This document shows positions 14,532 to 20,770 of a stretch of DNA of 29,096 bases, one piece after another. The notes below the pieces were generated by a model. That model saw nothing but the letters and a program-made list of their open reading frames with translations, made no database searches and had not been told where the DNA came from. Each line of letters begins with the position of its first letter. Within the stretch, counting starts at the first letter, position 1. Both the position numbers and the translations under genes were made by a program. This DNA comes from a virus: positions 1 through 29,096 of the IMG/VR virus record IMGVR_UViG_3300027712_000107, one strand, 5' to 3'.

Positions 14532-14924
14532 CTAATACCAGCCATGGCGTTTATGCCAATTGAGAGCGTTGCATGGACTGGAGTAACGGGAAGAGACGTA
14601 TCTCAATCCTTTCGTGACTTGAACAAAAGGATCCCTAGACTTTTCACCCAGCAATTGAGCAATGCCGTAGGCATGAAGAGCAACGCGCTTGCCATTACGG
14701 ATTTGATATACAGGTACTTTATTGCGAGCCTTGTAATTCCAGTGACTCTCAGAATTCCAGAGATCGCGTAAGCACTCAAACTGAGAAGGTTTAACCAGCT
14801 TTTGCGCATAGGCCATAGGACTCATGGTGACTTGTTTATATCCTGGCGCTACTGCATGAGCTGAGGGAAAATTACAAAGTCCAACCAGTAAGGCTACGAC
14901 AAGGACTTTGCCACGGAAAAGAAT
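14532..14924 (-). CDS. Secreted lytic transglycosylase with probable AUU start
   Basis: The catalytic domain (FECLRDLWNSESHW, AYGIAQLLG, GLRYVSSRYSSPCNALNW) matches lysozyme-like lytic transglycosylases common in actinobacteria. The expected Glu is in NSESHW. The ATG at 14825 would begin inside the protein. The frame continues upstream for 33 codons to the TAG of the previous gene and reads FRGKVLVVALLVGLCNFPS followed by AHA, a clear signal peptide with a cleavage motif. No ATG, GTG or TTG exists in this upstream part. The first codon after the TAG is ATT (14924-14922), and GGAAGG lies 7-8 bases upstream, so an AUU start coupled to the previous stop is the best reading. It gives 130 residues that cleave peptidoglycan outside the membrane. 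Confidence 0.75.
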   Translation of the reverse strand: MLFRGKVLVVALLVGLCNFPSAHAVAPGYKQVTMSPMAYAQKLVKPSQFECLRDLWNSESHWNYKARNKVPVYQIRNGKRVALHAYGIAQLLGEKSRDPFVQVTKGLRYVSSRYSSPCNALNWHKRHGWY

Positions 14925-15020
14925 CTATACGCCTTCCGCCAGTTTCTTGCAGACTTCGCAGTTAGAATCGATCCACTTCTGGCGGCCACACTTACAATCA
15001 ACTATCTTTGACTCGTCCAT
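14925..15020 (-). CDS. Tiny Cys-rich protein (31 aa)
   Basis: A 31-residue protein with CKCG and CEVC (MDESKIVDCKC, RQKWIDSNCEVCKK), a minimal four-cysteine zinc ribbon, starting at ATG 15020. Its last bases contain the ribosome site for the lytic transglycosylase and its TAG abuts that gene's proposed ATT start. The function is unknown. Confidence 0.55.
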   Translation of the reverse strand: MDESKIVDCKCGRQKWIDSNCEVCKKLAEGV

Positions 15021-15063
15021 GATTTCCCCCTTACAGGTGTTGGTTACGGACTGGATTATTTTA

Positions 15064-15303
15064 CTAAGAATTCGGTTGAATATGCACTTCTACAAGGGCT
15101 TTAGCCGTAACTAATCCACGCTTAAAACCTTCTACATCAGCAGGTTTTACCTTTGATGACTCTAATTCTGCAAGAATTTCGTTGATTTTCTTTGCGATAG
15201 TGGCAGCAACATAATTCATTCCGCCTTGTACGAGTGAATCAATCTGGCTCTTAACTTTCTTTTGATCCTGCGCGTCGAACTGGGCTTTTCTTTTGTTGCT
15301 CAT
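15064..15303 (-). CDS. Hypothetical helical protein (79 aa)
   Basis: A 79-residue Lys-rich, all-helical protein (KAQFDAQDQKKVKSQIDSL, KKINEILAELESSKVK, GFKRGLVTAKALVEVHI). Its ATG overlaps the stop of the FmdB-like gene (ATGA). It could be a small coiled-coil or DNA-associated accessory. No family is recognised. Confidence 0.65.
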   Translation of the reverse strand: MSNKRKAQFDAQDQKKVKSQIDSLVQGGMNYVAATIAKKINEILAELESSKVKPADVEGFKRGLVTAKALVEVHIQPNS

Positions 15304-15482
15304 TTCATTCCTTTATCTGTTTTGTAAAATCCCGATCCAGTAAAGATCGCTGGAGTCGCGCCATAGATACGGTGCATTGTTGCACCGCACTGGCATATTG
15401 GGTGAGGAACTTCCTCATGGATTGACTTGGTAATCTCGAACTCGATCCCGCAATCGGGACACTTAAATGGGTACTCTGGCAC
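15300..15482 (-). CDS. FmdB-family zinc ribbon protein (60 aa)
   Basis: A 60-residue protein with the layout of the FmdB family of putative regulators: MPEYPFKCPDCGIEFE, then HPICQCG, and a C-terminal GSGFYKTDKG. The two CxxC/CxC pairs would bind one zinc. This family is common in actinobacteria and their phages; its true role is unsettled, with regulation usually proposed. Translation starts with GTG at 15482, overlapping the TAG before it. Confidence 0.82.
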   Translation of the reverse strand: MPEYPFKCPDCGIEFEITKSIHEEVPHPICQCGATMHRIYGATPAIFTGSGFYKTDKGMK

Positions 15483-15598
15483 TAAAGGTCATCCCAACAT
15501 ATCTCGCATACTTTCCAATCACCGATGGAAACCAAAGTTTCTTCTCCAACCTTGGACTCGCATCGGGAACATGGCACTAGATCCTCTTCATCAGCCAT
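15482..15598 (-). CDS. Tiny zinc ribbon protein (38 aa)
   Basis: A 38-residue protein with CSRC and CEIC knuckles 20 residues apart (EEDLVPCSRCESKVG, GDWKVCEICWDDL). The ATG at 15598 overlaps the end of the preceding gene by eight bases. A longer frame from 15751 exists, but its added part duplicates the span of the better-supported gene 15591-15707. The function is unknown; one of a run of such proteins. Confidence 0.6.
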   Translation of the reverse strand: MADEEDLVPCSRCESKVGEETLVSIGDWKVCEICWDDL

Positions 15599-15707
15599 TG
15601 CTGGCCGCCTCGTACCCTGCGTCAAATGCCATGCGCAAGTTGTAGTTATCTTTATGGGCTTCGATCTTATTCCACCAAGCCCAAAACGCTTTTTCTTGTT
15701 CGTCCAT
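15591..15707 (-). CDS. Small Trp-rich hypothetical protein (38 aa)
   Basis: A 38-residue protein (MDEQEKAFWAWWNKIEAH, NYNLRMAFDAGYEAA) starting at ATG 15707 directly after the previous stop. The pattern FWxWW...AFxAGYEAA is frequent in small phage proteins, where the second half is a conserved helix. No function is known. Tight coupling on both sides supports it. Confidence 0.6.
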   Translation of the reverse strand: MDEQEKAFWAWWNKIEAHKDNYNLRMAFDAGYEAASNG

Positions 15708-15968
15708 TTACTCATCTCCATATACAAAAAATGCTGCGGCAGCTTCGGCATGACAGCATGGCGTTACCATGAAGTCATTCTTAATATCGAATAAAAGCTC
15801 TTTGATTCCCCACTCGTTGTTGCCATTACGACACCAACCGCAGAAGCCAAGTCCATCTTCTCGATAATCGTAACGATCTGTGAATTCTTTCAATTCAACA
15901 TCGTTTGGCTTGCGGATTTCACCGCAGTGTTCTGAACAGGTACGAAGTTCTGGAATGTCCGACATCAT
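15708..15968 (-). CDS. Cys-rich hypothetical protein (86 aa)
   Basis: An 86-residue protein with CSEHC (about residue 11-15), CGWC (about 43-46) and CCH (about 71-73), enough for one or two zinc sites. Between them are acidic helices. The start is ATGATG at 15968, behind AAAGGTGGC and overlapping the preceding TGA. No family is recognised. Confidence 0.7.
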   Translation of the reverse strand: MMSDIPELRTCSEHCGEIRKPNDVELKEFTDRYDYREDGLGFCGWCRNGNNEWGIKELLFDIKNDFMVTPCCHAEAAAAFFVYGDE

Positions 15969-16114
15969 GCCACCTTTACAATCACGCGTTCAATAACTGA
16001 ATCGCAGTTTGAGCAATATGGATTTTGAATTTCATGCTTATCGTAATACTTAAAGTCAGCTACAAATTCGCGAGCGCAGTTGGGATTAGAACATCCAAGA
16101 AATACATGAGTCAT
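15965..16114 (-). CDS. Small zinc ribbon protein (49 aa)
   Basis: A 49-residue protein from ATG 16114 with GCSNPNCAREF at the N-terminus and YCSNCDSVIERVIVKV near the end, a canonical four-cysteine ribbon. The start overlaps the preceding TGA and its stop overlaps the next ATG. It could bind nucleic acid or another protein; unassigned. Confidence 0.65.
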   Translation of the reverse strand: MTHVFLGCSNPNCAREFVADFKYYDKHEIQNPYCSNCDSVIERVIVKVA

Positions 16115-16257
16115 GCTGACACCGAATCCTTAATGCAACCAGGACAAAAGTATTCAGCTCCGAACGATCCAAATATCTTCTTCCATCCTTCGGGCAACAT
16201 ACCGCCCTTGATTTTTACTGTGTTGGTGCAAGACCAACAAGTTAATATAAGAGTCAT
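16111..16257 (-). CDS. Small zinc ribbon protein (48 aa)
   Basis: A 48-residue protein from ATG 16257, ribosome site GAAAGGTGAAGC. It has CWSC (residues 7-10) and CPGC (38-41), with a basic loop KIKGGMLPEGWKKIFG between. First of the uninterrupted run of tiny Cys-rich genes reading down to 15300. The upstream gap shares ATAGATTACG with the recT promoter. Confidence 0.65.
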   Translation of the reverse strand: MTLILTCWSCTNTVKIKGGMLPEGWKKIFGSFGAEYFCPGCIKDSVSA

Positions 16258-16299
16258 GCTTCACCTTTCGTCGTGGGAATTTTCCCTTGTGACCGTAAT

Positions 16300-16683
16300 C
16301 TATTCCTGATTCATTTCCGTGTCAACAACCTTTGCACTTCCATATCCCGCGTCGCGTAGAAGATCCAGTATTGCGCTCATTGGCATGACTGCCCACCATT
16401 GATCTACTGAATTAAGCCCAACGCCATTAGGCTTAACAACTAAGATTCCATAGTCAGCTTTCGCATTGACACGCTCAACTTCGGTTTCCTTTAGCCATTC
16501 TGGAAATTTATATGACTTGTGATTTTTAATTTCAAATACAAGTCCAGGCGCACCAGATACATCGCCCATGTCATTGACTCCGCTTAATGCGCGGCGTTCA
16601 ACAAAAGGGAATAATTCTAATACGCGTTCGTTCTTAACGAAAGCTGATTCTGCGCTAGTACCCTTTTGTTTAGACTTACTCAT
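16300..16683 (-). CDS. PD-(D/E)XK nuclease, Holliday-resolvase-like
   Basis: A 127-residue protein from ATG 16683 (MSKSKQKGTSAESAFV), which overlaps the stop of the preceding gene; an in-frame start at 16698 would overlap further. The nuclease pattern is visible: Glu in SAESAF, Asp in DMGDVSG, then FEIKNHK with the catalytic E-x-K, and a later basic helix. This order is that of small endonuclease-fold resolvases that cut branched DNA during recombination or before packaging. It lies in the same operon as RecT, a Cas4-like nuclease and SSB. Confidence 0.75.
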   Translation of the reverse strand: MSKSKQKGTSAESAFVKNERVLELFPFVERRALSGVNDMGDVSGAPGLVFEIKNHKSYKFPEWLKETEVERVNAKADYGILVVKPNGVGLNSVDQWWAVMPMSAILDLLRDAGYGSAKVVDTEMNQE

Positions 16684-16867
16684 TGACAACAACTGCAACA
16701 GGTTCAGTCACTACTTTGTGGCAGTCACCACAATCTCCAGTGAGATACAAGTCATAGGTGTTGTTATGGTCTGGGCCGTCAATTGCGCGAACTACTAGGC
16801 GCTCATGGTTAATAATGATGGGATCTCCCACCATTAAAGCCGATGGAGCCACTTGGGTTATGGTCAT
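16676..16867 (-). CDS. Hypothetical beta-rich protein (63 aa)
   Basis: A 63-residue protein behind AAGGAGTATGA with the pattern of a small beta barrel (MVGDPIIINHERLVVRAI, NTYDLYLTGDCGDCHKVV). A CGDC pair is present without a partner pair. Similar short beta proteins are frequent in actinophages. No function is known. Confidence 0.68.
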   Translation of the reverse strand: MTITQVAPSALMVGDPIIINHERLVVRAIDGPDHNNTYDLYLTGDCGDCHKVVTEPVAVVVNE

Positions 16868-16883
16868 TCATACTCCTTATGCG

Positions 16884-16896
16884 TAACCGTTACGGT
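16884..16896. promoter_or_regulatory. Odd palindrome AACCGTTACGGTT
   Basis: A 13-base inverted repeat (AACCG-TTA-CGGTT) lies between the end of the replication protein gene and the next start. CCGTTACG also occurs twice near 13412 and 13433. It may be an operator half-site family or chance. Confidence 0.25.
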
Positions 16897-17306
16897 TTAG
16901 GGTACGCTGATTGCGCCCACTTAGCAAGCAATTCAGCCTTCAATTCTGGCGGCAATGGCACTGCATTTTGACGGGCGATTTCAGCCTCCTGTGCCAGTTG
17001 TAGCGACCTTTTGCGCTCTTCTTCATCCCTTTCCCTAGCCAATGCCTTCTCCTTCTCCTGAGCCTCCTGGGGGCTTAATCGGCGGGGTGGCAATTGCCCA
17101 TCGTGCCAGCGCTCTTGTTCAAGCCAACGAGCTGGTGCGGGCGTGAAGGTTAGATCCAGATTGGGGTCGGCGGCTAGGCGTTGAGCAGCTTGAACTATCT
17201 TCTCTGCGGGGTGCTTAGTTATGGCTATTGCCCACGCCTCGCGAGCGCTTCTAACGCTGGCTTTGCGAGGGTAGGCGTTCCAGAACTGACCAAACAAATC
17301 AATCAT
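16890..17306 (-). CDS. Replication/helicase-loader-like protein (138 aa)
   Basis: Starts behind GGAGTAACC. The N-terminal 75 residues follow a pattern found at the end of phage replication initiators: LFGQFWNAYPRKASVRSAREAW, AEKIVQAAQRLAADP, then TPAPARWLEQERWHDG. In larger proteins this domain is linked to helicase loading. The second half is a charged coiled coil (EAQEKEKALARERDEEERK). At 138 residues it lacks the N-terminal DNA-binding domain of full-length initiators. Placement next to WhiB, RecT and nucleases supports a replication role. Confidence 0.7.
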   Translation of the reverse strand: MIDLFGQFWNAYPRKASVRSAREAWAIAITKHPAEKIVQAAQRLAADPNLDLTFTPAPARWLEQERWHDGQLPPRRLSPQEAQEKEKALARERDEEERKRSLQLAQEAEIARQNAVPLPPELKAELLAKWAQSAYPKP

Positions 17307-17676
17307 GGTTACTCCATCTGTTATACGGCGAGACTGACTTAGGGCGAATGTGTCGCTTTATCTCAGCTTCACTCACGCCAAATTGTCCCATCTCGTCTAA
17401 TGTCTTACTGCGCCATTCCATCTTAGCAACGCCAGCGACAGCATCTCTTTCGGCGCTTGTCATTCCACCCCAAACTCCGTAACTCTCATTCTCAAAGCCC
17501 CACTGTAGGCACTTCTCAAATATCGGACATGAGGTACACAACTGGCGAATACGATCCATCTTCAACTTGCGTTCGGGTGAGGCTTGGCGAATTTCTTCTA
17601 CATCATAAAAGATATTCGTATCTAACCCTTGGCAACTGCCTTTAGACCAATCTACGAACGACGCATAGACGCGCAT
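17299..17676 (-). CDS. WhiB-family Fe-S transcriptional regulator
   Basis: The start at 17676 is preferred because AGGTTGG lies before it; the longer frame from 17721 adds 15 residues over the upstream gene. The 125-residue product has the four cluster cysteines at 15, 47, 50 and 56 (GSCQG; CTSCPIFEKC), then the GVWGGMT turn at about 67-73 and a basic C-terminus. WhiB-like proteins hold a 4Fe-4S cluster and bind the primary sigma factor. They occur only in actinobacteria and their phages, so this gene is the best host marker in the window. It is likely to redirect host or phage transcription. Confidence 0.92.
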   Translation of the reverse strand: MRVYASFVDWSKGSCQGLDTNIFYDVEEIRQASPERKLKMDRIRQLCTSCPIFEKCLQWGFENESYGVWGGMTSAERDAVAGVAKMEWRSKTLDEMGQFGVSEAEIKRHIRPKSVSPYNRWSNHD

Positions 17677-18335
17677 CCAACCTCCCCAGTTGCGTCGTAC
17701 CACTGGCATGAAGCAAAACAAAAATGCTTAGGTTTCTCTGGTTCTGGAATCTCTCGCTTCTCGGCGCTCTCTTTAACTTCTTCAAGCCATTTCAACCCAG
17801 ACTCAGCAAGTTCTCGGTTATATGGTTCAGAGTGAGTCTTAATATGTTCCATCTTTCCATCGCGAGCGATAGATACTAATGAGACTTCTTTCGGTGTCTC
17901 GCCATTCTTCTCCAAGATATAGGCATACAGATTTACCTGCATGATCTGTTGCTCGGATGGGAAGTAACGCTGACCAGCTTTGGTAGTGGTTTTCCAGTCA
18001 ACGACTAGACCTTTATTGCGGATGTATAAGTCCGTATGCGCTGGCAATCCATCATCATCTAGTTCTTGTTCGATGAGGAAGTTATCGCCAAATGGATCTT
18101 CTGACTTAATAGCCTGAGCAATCATTTCGTGAATTGCCGTACCCATAATCGAAGCCAACTTGTCTGGCGTATGAAGTTTGGGTGCGTCAATCAGTTGATA
18201 GTAAACCTGCCGTCTGCATCCACCAATTTGCGATGGGCCAATCTCGACTTGCTTTGAACGCGCTCTCCTGGAATCCCAGTTGTTCAATGCGCGAACAAGC
18301 ATGGTTCCTAGATAGGCGTTTGTCTCTTCGCTCAT
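17652..18335 (-). CDS. Cas4/RecB-like PD-(D/E)XK exonuclease
   Basis: A 227-residue nuclease with the motifs of the RecB/Cas4 group: GGCRRQVYY (Cys40), GTAIHE (His69), TDLYI (Asp102), VVDWKTT (Asp113/Lys115) and QVNLYAY (the QxxxY helix). Three C-terminal cysteines (206, 210, 221; CFASCQWYDATGEVGC) with Cys40 complete a 4Fe-4S site. Such phage exonucleases resect DNA ends for a RecT annealase, which lies four genes upstream in the same operon. No cas1 or repeat array is present, so a role in recombination is favoured over CRISPR adaptation. Confidence 0.88.
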   Translation of the reverse strand: MSEETNAYLGTMLVRALNNWDSRRARSKQVEIGPSQIGGCRRQVYYQLIDAPKLHTPDKLASIMGTAIHEMIAQAIKSEDPFGDNFLIEQELDDDGLPAHTDLYIRNKGLVVDWKTTTKAGQRYFPSEQQIMQVNLYAYILEKNGETPKEVSLVSIARDGKMEHIKTHSEPYNRELAESGLKWLEEVKESAEKREIPEPEKPKHFCFASCQWYDATGEVGCASMRRS

Positions 18336-18499
18336 CGTTGTGCCTTTCGAGTTAATTCAAAGAAGTATTGTTGTCTCTGATCTTGGATGCGTGAGTAGGC
18401 AACTAGGTTGCGGATAATTTCGTGAGCAATCTTCTTGGCTTGAAAGCCAGTGAAGCCTCTCTCAACTAATGTCTGAGTTACTACTTCTTCCCGTGTCAT
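18332..18499 (-). CDS. Hypothetical helical protein (55 aa)
   Basis: A 55-residue basic helical protein (VTQTLVERGFTGFQAKKIAHE, NLVAYSRIQDQRQQYFF) with ATGA overlaps on both sides. The pattern of the first half is like a small helix-turn-helix. The function is unknown; it lies between RecT-associated genes and the exonuclease. Confidence 0.6.
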   Translation of the reverse strand: MTREEVVTQTLVERGFTGFQAKKIAHEIIRNLVAYSRIQDQRQQYFFELTRKAQR

Positions 18500-18660
18500 T
18501 TCTTTCCTTTCGCAGCAGCAATCGCAAGAGCCTTAGCCTTGAGGAAACCCTGCTCAAAGTCTGAGTTGGATACGGTTGTAGCGAGCGCTTCAATTTCTTT
18601 TACGATAACTGCGCGCCAATAAGATTCAGCTATTGGGTTATTAAGTATCTCTTCGCTCAT
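18496..18660 (-). CDS. Hypothetical helical protein (54 aa)
   Basis: A 54-residue protein (MSEEILNNPIAESYWRAVIV, EQGFLKAKALAIAAAKGKK) with ATGA overlaps to both neighbours. Its C-terminus is Ala/Lys-rich. No family is recognised; retained because of coupling and coding-like composition. Confidence 0.6.
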   Translation of the reverse strand: MSEEILNNPIAESYWRAVIVKEIEALATTVSNSDFEQGFLKAKALAIAAAKGKK

Positions 18661-19028
18661 TGGAGATCCAGACTTGCACGAACCGATGATCCGATACTGC
18701 GGGCTAAATCAACCTGAGTCTTTAGGCGAGATGCGTTAGCGCGTGAAGCACGAACAACAGCTTCGGCAGATGCCAATAGCAGGTGCAAGTCCTCATTCTC
18801 GACTAATGCAAAGTCATCTTTCTCGGTTGCAGTTAATGGCTTGCCATTGGCGTTCTTCTCAGATGCCATGCAGATACGAGCCTTGGCAAGTCCAAGTTCA
18901 TACTTTGCTTTGACATCGTTGTAGTTGGTTTCGGCTGACTCTAACTGGGCTTGGGCAACATCAATCTCCTTGGAGAGTTGAATCATCTTCTGTTCAACCT
19001 GTGCTGGGGTTACGATGATGTCTGTCAT
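18657..19028 (-). CDS. Coiled-coil hypothetical protein (123 aa)
   Basis: The ATG at 19028 overlaps the previous TGA, so it is chosen over the in-frame start at 19040. The protein is almost entirely helical with heptad character (VEQKMIQLSKEIDVAQAQLE, then ETNYNDVKAKYELGLAKAR, and ASRLKTQVDLARSIG). Such small coiled-coil proteins often accompany RecT/exonuclease pairs in phages. A recombination accessory is an inference from position. Confidence 0.7.
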   Translation of the reverse strand: MTDIIVTPAQVEQKMIQLSKEIDVAQAQLESAETNYNDVKAKYELGLAKARICMASEKNANGKPLTATEKDDFALVENEDLHLLLASAEAVVRASRANASRLKTQVDLARSIGSSVRASLDLQ

Positions 19029-19330
19029 TTCTTCTCCCACAATACGATGATGCGTGAATGAGATTGAGAGCGAGTTGTCTTTGCGTATCCTCGCTTAGTC
19101 ACTAAACCAGCGTGTGACCAAGTACGAATCTTTGATCCGATGGCGTTATTAGAATTCGGTGTGCGTTGATCGGGGAATCCAATAGCGGTAATCATGTCTT
19201 CGGAAGTAAAGGTGTCACCAGGAATCAAGGTTGCAAACCAATCCTCAGCTTTGCGTGACCACTCTCTTTGAAAAATGATGGCTAGTTGTGAGCCTTCATT
19301 CGCTAGGCGCTCTCCAACCTCGACGCTCAT
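19025..19330 (-). CDS. Hypothetical protein, possible winged helix (101 aa)
   Basis: A 101-residue protein, ATGA-coupled to recT. The centre, FTSEDMITAIGFPD followed by NAIGSKIRTWSHAGLVTKRGYAKTTR, has the helix-turn-helix-wing order of small winged-helix DNA-binding proteins. Similar short proteins sit beside recombination genes in actinophages. Assignment of DNA binding is tentative. Confidence 0.68.
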   Translation of the reverse strand: MSVEVGERLANEGSQLAIIFQREWSRKAEDWFATLIPGDTFTSEDMITAIGFPDQRTPNSNNAIGSKIRTWSHAGLVTKRGYAKTTRSQSHSRIIVLWEKK

Positions 19331-20127
19331 TCTGCATCAACCACTTCTGTGTTATTCAACTTATCTGTCAGTTCCTTAACGCGAACATTGATTGCTTCTT
19401 TAAGTGTTGTACCGCCAGCAGGAATATCAAGATAAGTAGATTCCATTGTCCAAATCTTGCGGAGTTCGTCAATAGTATCTACTTCTGAAATTGATTTAAT
19501 AATAAGTTCAGCATCAGCAACCATTTCTGGTGCATATTGAACTGCCTGTGGAATTGAACTGACTTGCTTTGCTTCTGCTGGCTTCTTATCTACATCTGCC
19601 TGAGCCATCTCTTCGCTGGTGTAAATACCAGAGAGATCATTAGGAAATGCTTTGCGAAGAGCGAGCGCTTCTGCACACTTAGCGAGCATAAGGTCTGGCA
19701 TCTTCTTCCAAATTGGGTTCTGTGGAACTGCGTATGAATCCCACTTAGCAACTGCCCATGTTGGGTTCTGAACATCCTTGTAGTAAACGCCGACGCGAGC
19801 TGCAACTGGTGGAGTTGTTGCCAACCACACATCAGTCCACACGCCATCTTGACCGCACCACTGAGTTGGAGTCTGGCCGCCGTAGTTGCCAGATCGTTGC
19901 GCGACAATACGAAGTCCATCGATGGATGCCTGGATGCCCCACTTGCCACCACGGTTAATCATGTAAATCTGGCGAGCAAATGGATCCAGTCCTGTGCGCT
20001 GGCAATAGTTAAAGAAAATATCCAAGTCACCTTGAGAGGCGTTCTGTACGCCGATTTGCTTGAGGACTGCTAACTGCTTATCTGTCCATCCACTTTGGTC
20101 GGATTGGACTACTAATGTACCGCTCAT
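19327..20127 (-). CDS. recT: RecT/Bet-family single-strand annealing protein
   Basis: A 266-residue annealase. The sequence follows the Bet pattern: GDLDIFFNYCQRTGLDPFARQIYMI, GKWGIQASIDGLRIVAQRSG, WAVAKWDSYA, then MLAKCAEALALRKAFP, which is the conserved C-terminal helix of the core. It pairs complementary single strands produced by an exonuclease, here probably the Cas4-like nuclease. It is the first gene of the leftward recombination/replication operon, with ribosome site GAAAGGTAAAAG, 39 bases from the expected start of transcription. Confidence 0.92.
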   Translation of the reverse strand: MSGTLVVQSDQSGWTDKQLAVLKQIGVQNASQGDLDIFFNYCQRTGLDPFARQIYMINRGGKWGIQASIDGLRIVAQRSGNYGGQTPTQWCGQDGVWTDVWLATTPPVAARVGVYYKDVQNPTWAVAKWDSYAVPQNPIWKKMPDLMLAKCAEALALRKAFPNDLSGIYTSEEMAQADVDKKPAEAKQVSSIPQAVQYAPEMVADAELIIKSISEVDTIDELRKIWTMESTYLDIPAGGTTLKEAINVRVKELTDKLNNTEVVDAE

Positions 20128-20167
20128 CTTTTACCTTTCGTCTGGGGTTTTATTTAACCCGTGTGTG

Positions 20168-20191
20168 CGTAATCTATAGCCAAAGATTACG
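20168..20191. promoter_or_regulatory. Operator: 8-base perfect inverted repeat
   Basis: CGTAATCT (20168-20175) and AGATTACG (20184-20191) form a perfect inverted repeat with an 8-base centre. It covers the spacer and part of the -10 of the recT promoter and lies between divergent genes, the classical position for a repressor site. The half-site ATAGATTACG recurs near 16300. Confidence 0.6.
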
Positions 20192-20200
20192 GGGTGTCAA
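20173..20200 (-). promoter_or_regulatory. Promoter of the recT operon
   Basis: On the minus strand TTGACA (20195-20200) is a perfect -35 hexamer. Sixteen bases on is TATAGA (20173-20178); TAGATT two bases later is an alternative -10. Transcription would start near 20166 and run into recT. Confidence 0.65.
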
Positions 20201-20236
20201 CAACCCATTTCTTCGTGTCGTGAGAGGATTCTCCCC

Positions 20237-20770
20237 ATGACCACAATCATTGGAGTTGAGTACGAGGATCACTGCACCCTCATGGCGGATAGCCGTACTA
20301 CCGATTCTGAGGGTCGAATCTATAGCCACCCAACTATTACAAAGCTGAATAAGCGTGGCGATTTTATTATTGGAGGTTCTGGTGAAGCATCACCCTGCGA
20401 CATCGCCCAGCATCTTTGGATCCCACCTAAGTTGACGGCAAGAGATAAGAAAGACTTGGTTCATTTTATGATTACCAAGGCGATGCCGTCTCTTCGCAAA
20501 TGCCTAATCCGACATGGCTATAACTTTAACGAACCATCATCTGAGATGCGCTTTCAGTTTCTTATCGCCGTGGGTGGATATATCTTTGATGTCGATCAAG
20601 AACTGGTTGCGTCGAGAAACGATCCTGGAATCTACGCCGTCGGTTCTGGATCTTCCTACGCCCTCGGCGCTCTCCATGCTGGGGCTGACATCCTAGAAGC
20701 AATGAACATAGCGGCTAGACTAACTGCTTTCACAGCTCCACCTTATATTCAAATCAGTCAACCGCGCTAA
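20237..20770 (+). CDS. Proteasome/HslV-like Ntn hydrolase
   Basis: A 177-residue protein that matches the proteasome-beta/HslV fold along its length. After removal of Met1 the new N-terminus is Thr (TTIIGVEYEDH). Asp sits at position 17 counted from that Thr (MADSR), a Lys at 35 (TITKLNK) takes the place of Lys33, and YAVGSGSSYALGAL corresponds to the GSG loop of HslV. The final helix is ILEAMNIAARL. No ATPase partner such as HslU lies nearby. It is alone on this strand, divergent from recT, and its end overlaps the methyltransferase gene tail-to-tail by 17 bases. The ribosome site is GAGAGGATTCTCCCC. Possible roles are a protease or another Ntn amidase. Confidence 0.8.
   Translation: MTTIIGVEYEDHCTLMADSRTTDSEGRIYSHPTITKLNKRGDFIIGGSGEASPCDIAQHLWIPPKLTARDKKDLVHFMITKAMPSLRKCLIRHGYNFNEPSSEMRFQFLIAVGGYIFDVDQELVASRNDPGIYAVGSGSSYALGALHAGADILEAMNIAARLTAFTAPPYIQISQPR

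Noticed and set aside
17652-18335. Cas4 as part of a CRISPR system
   Set aside because: No repeats, cas1 or cas2 in the window; neighbours are recombination genes.
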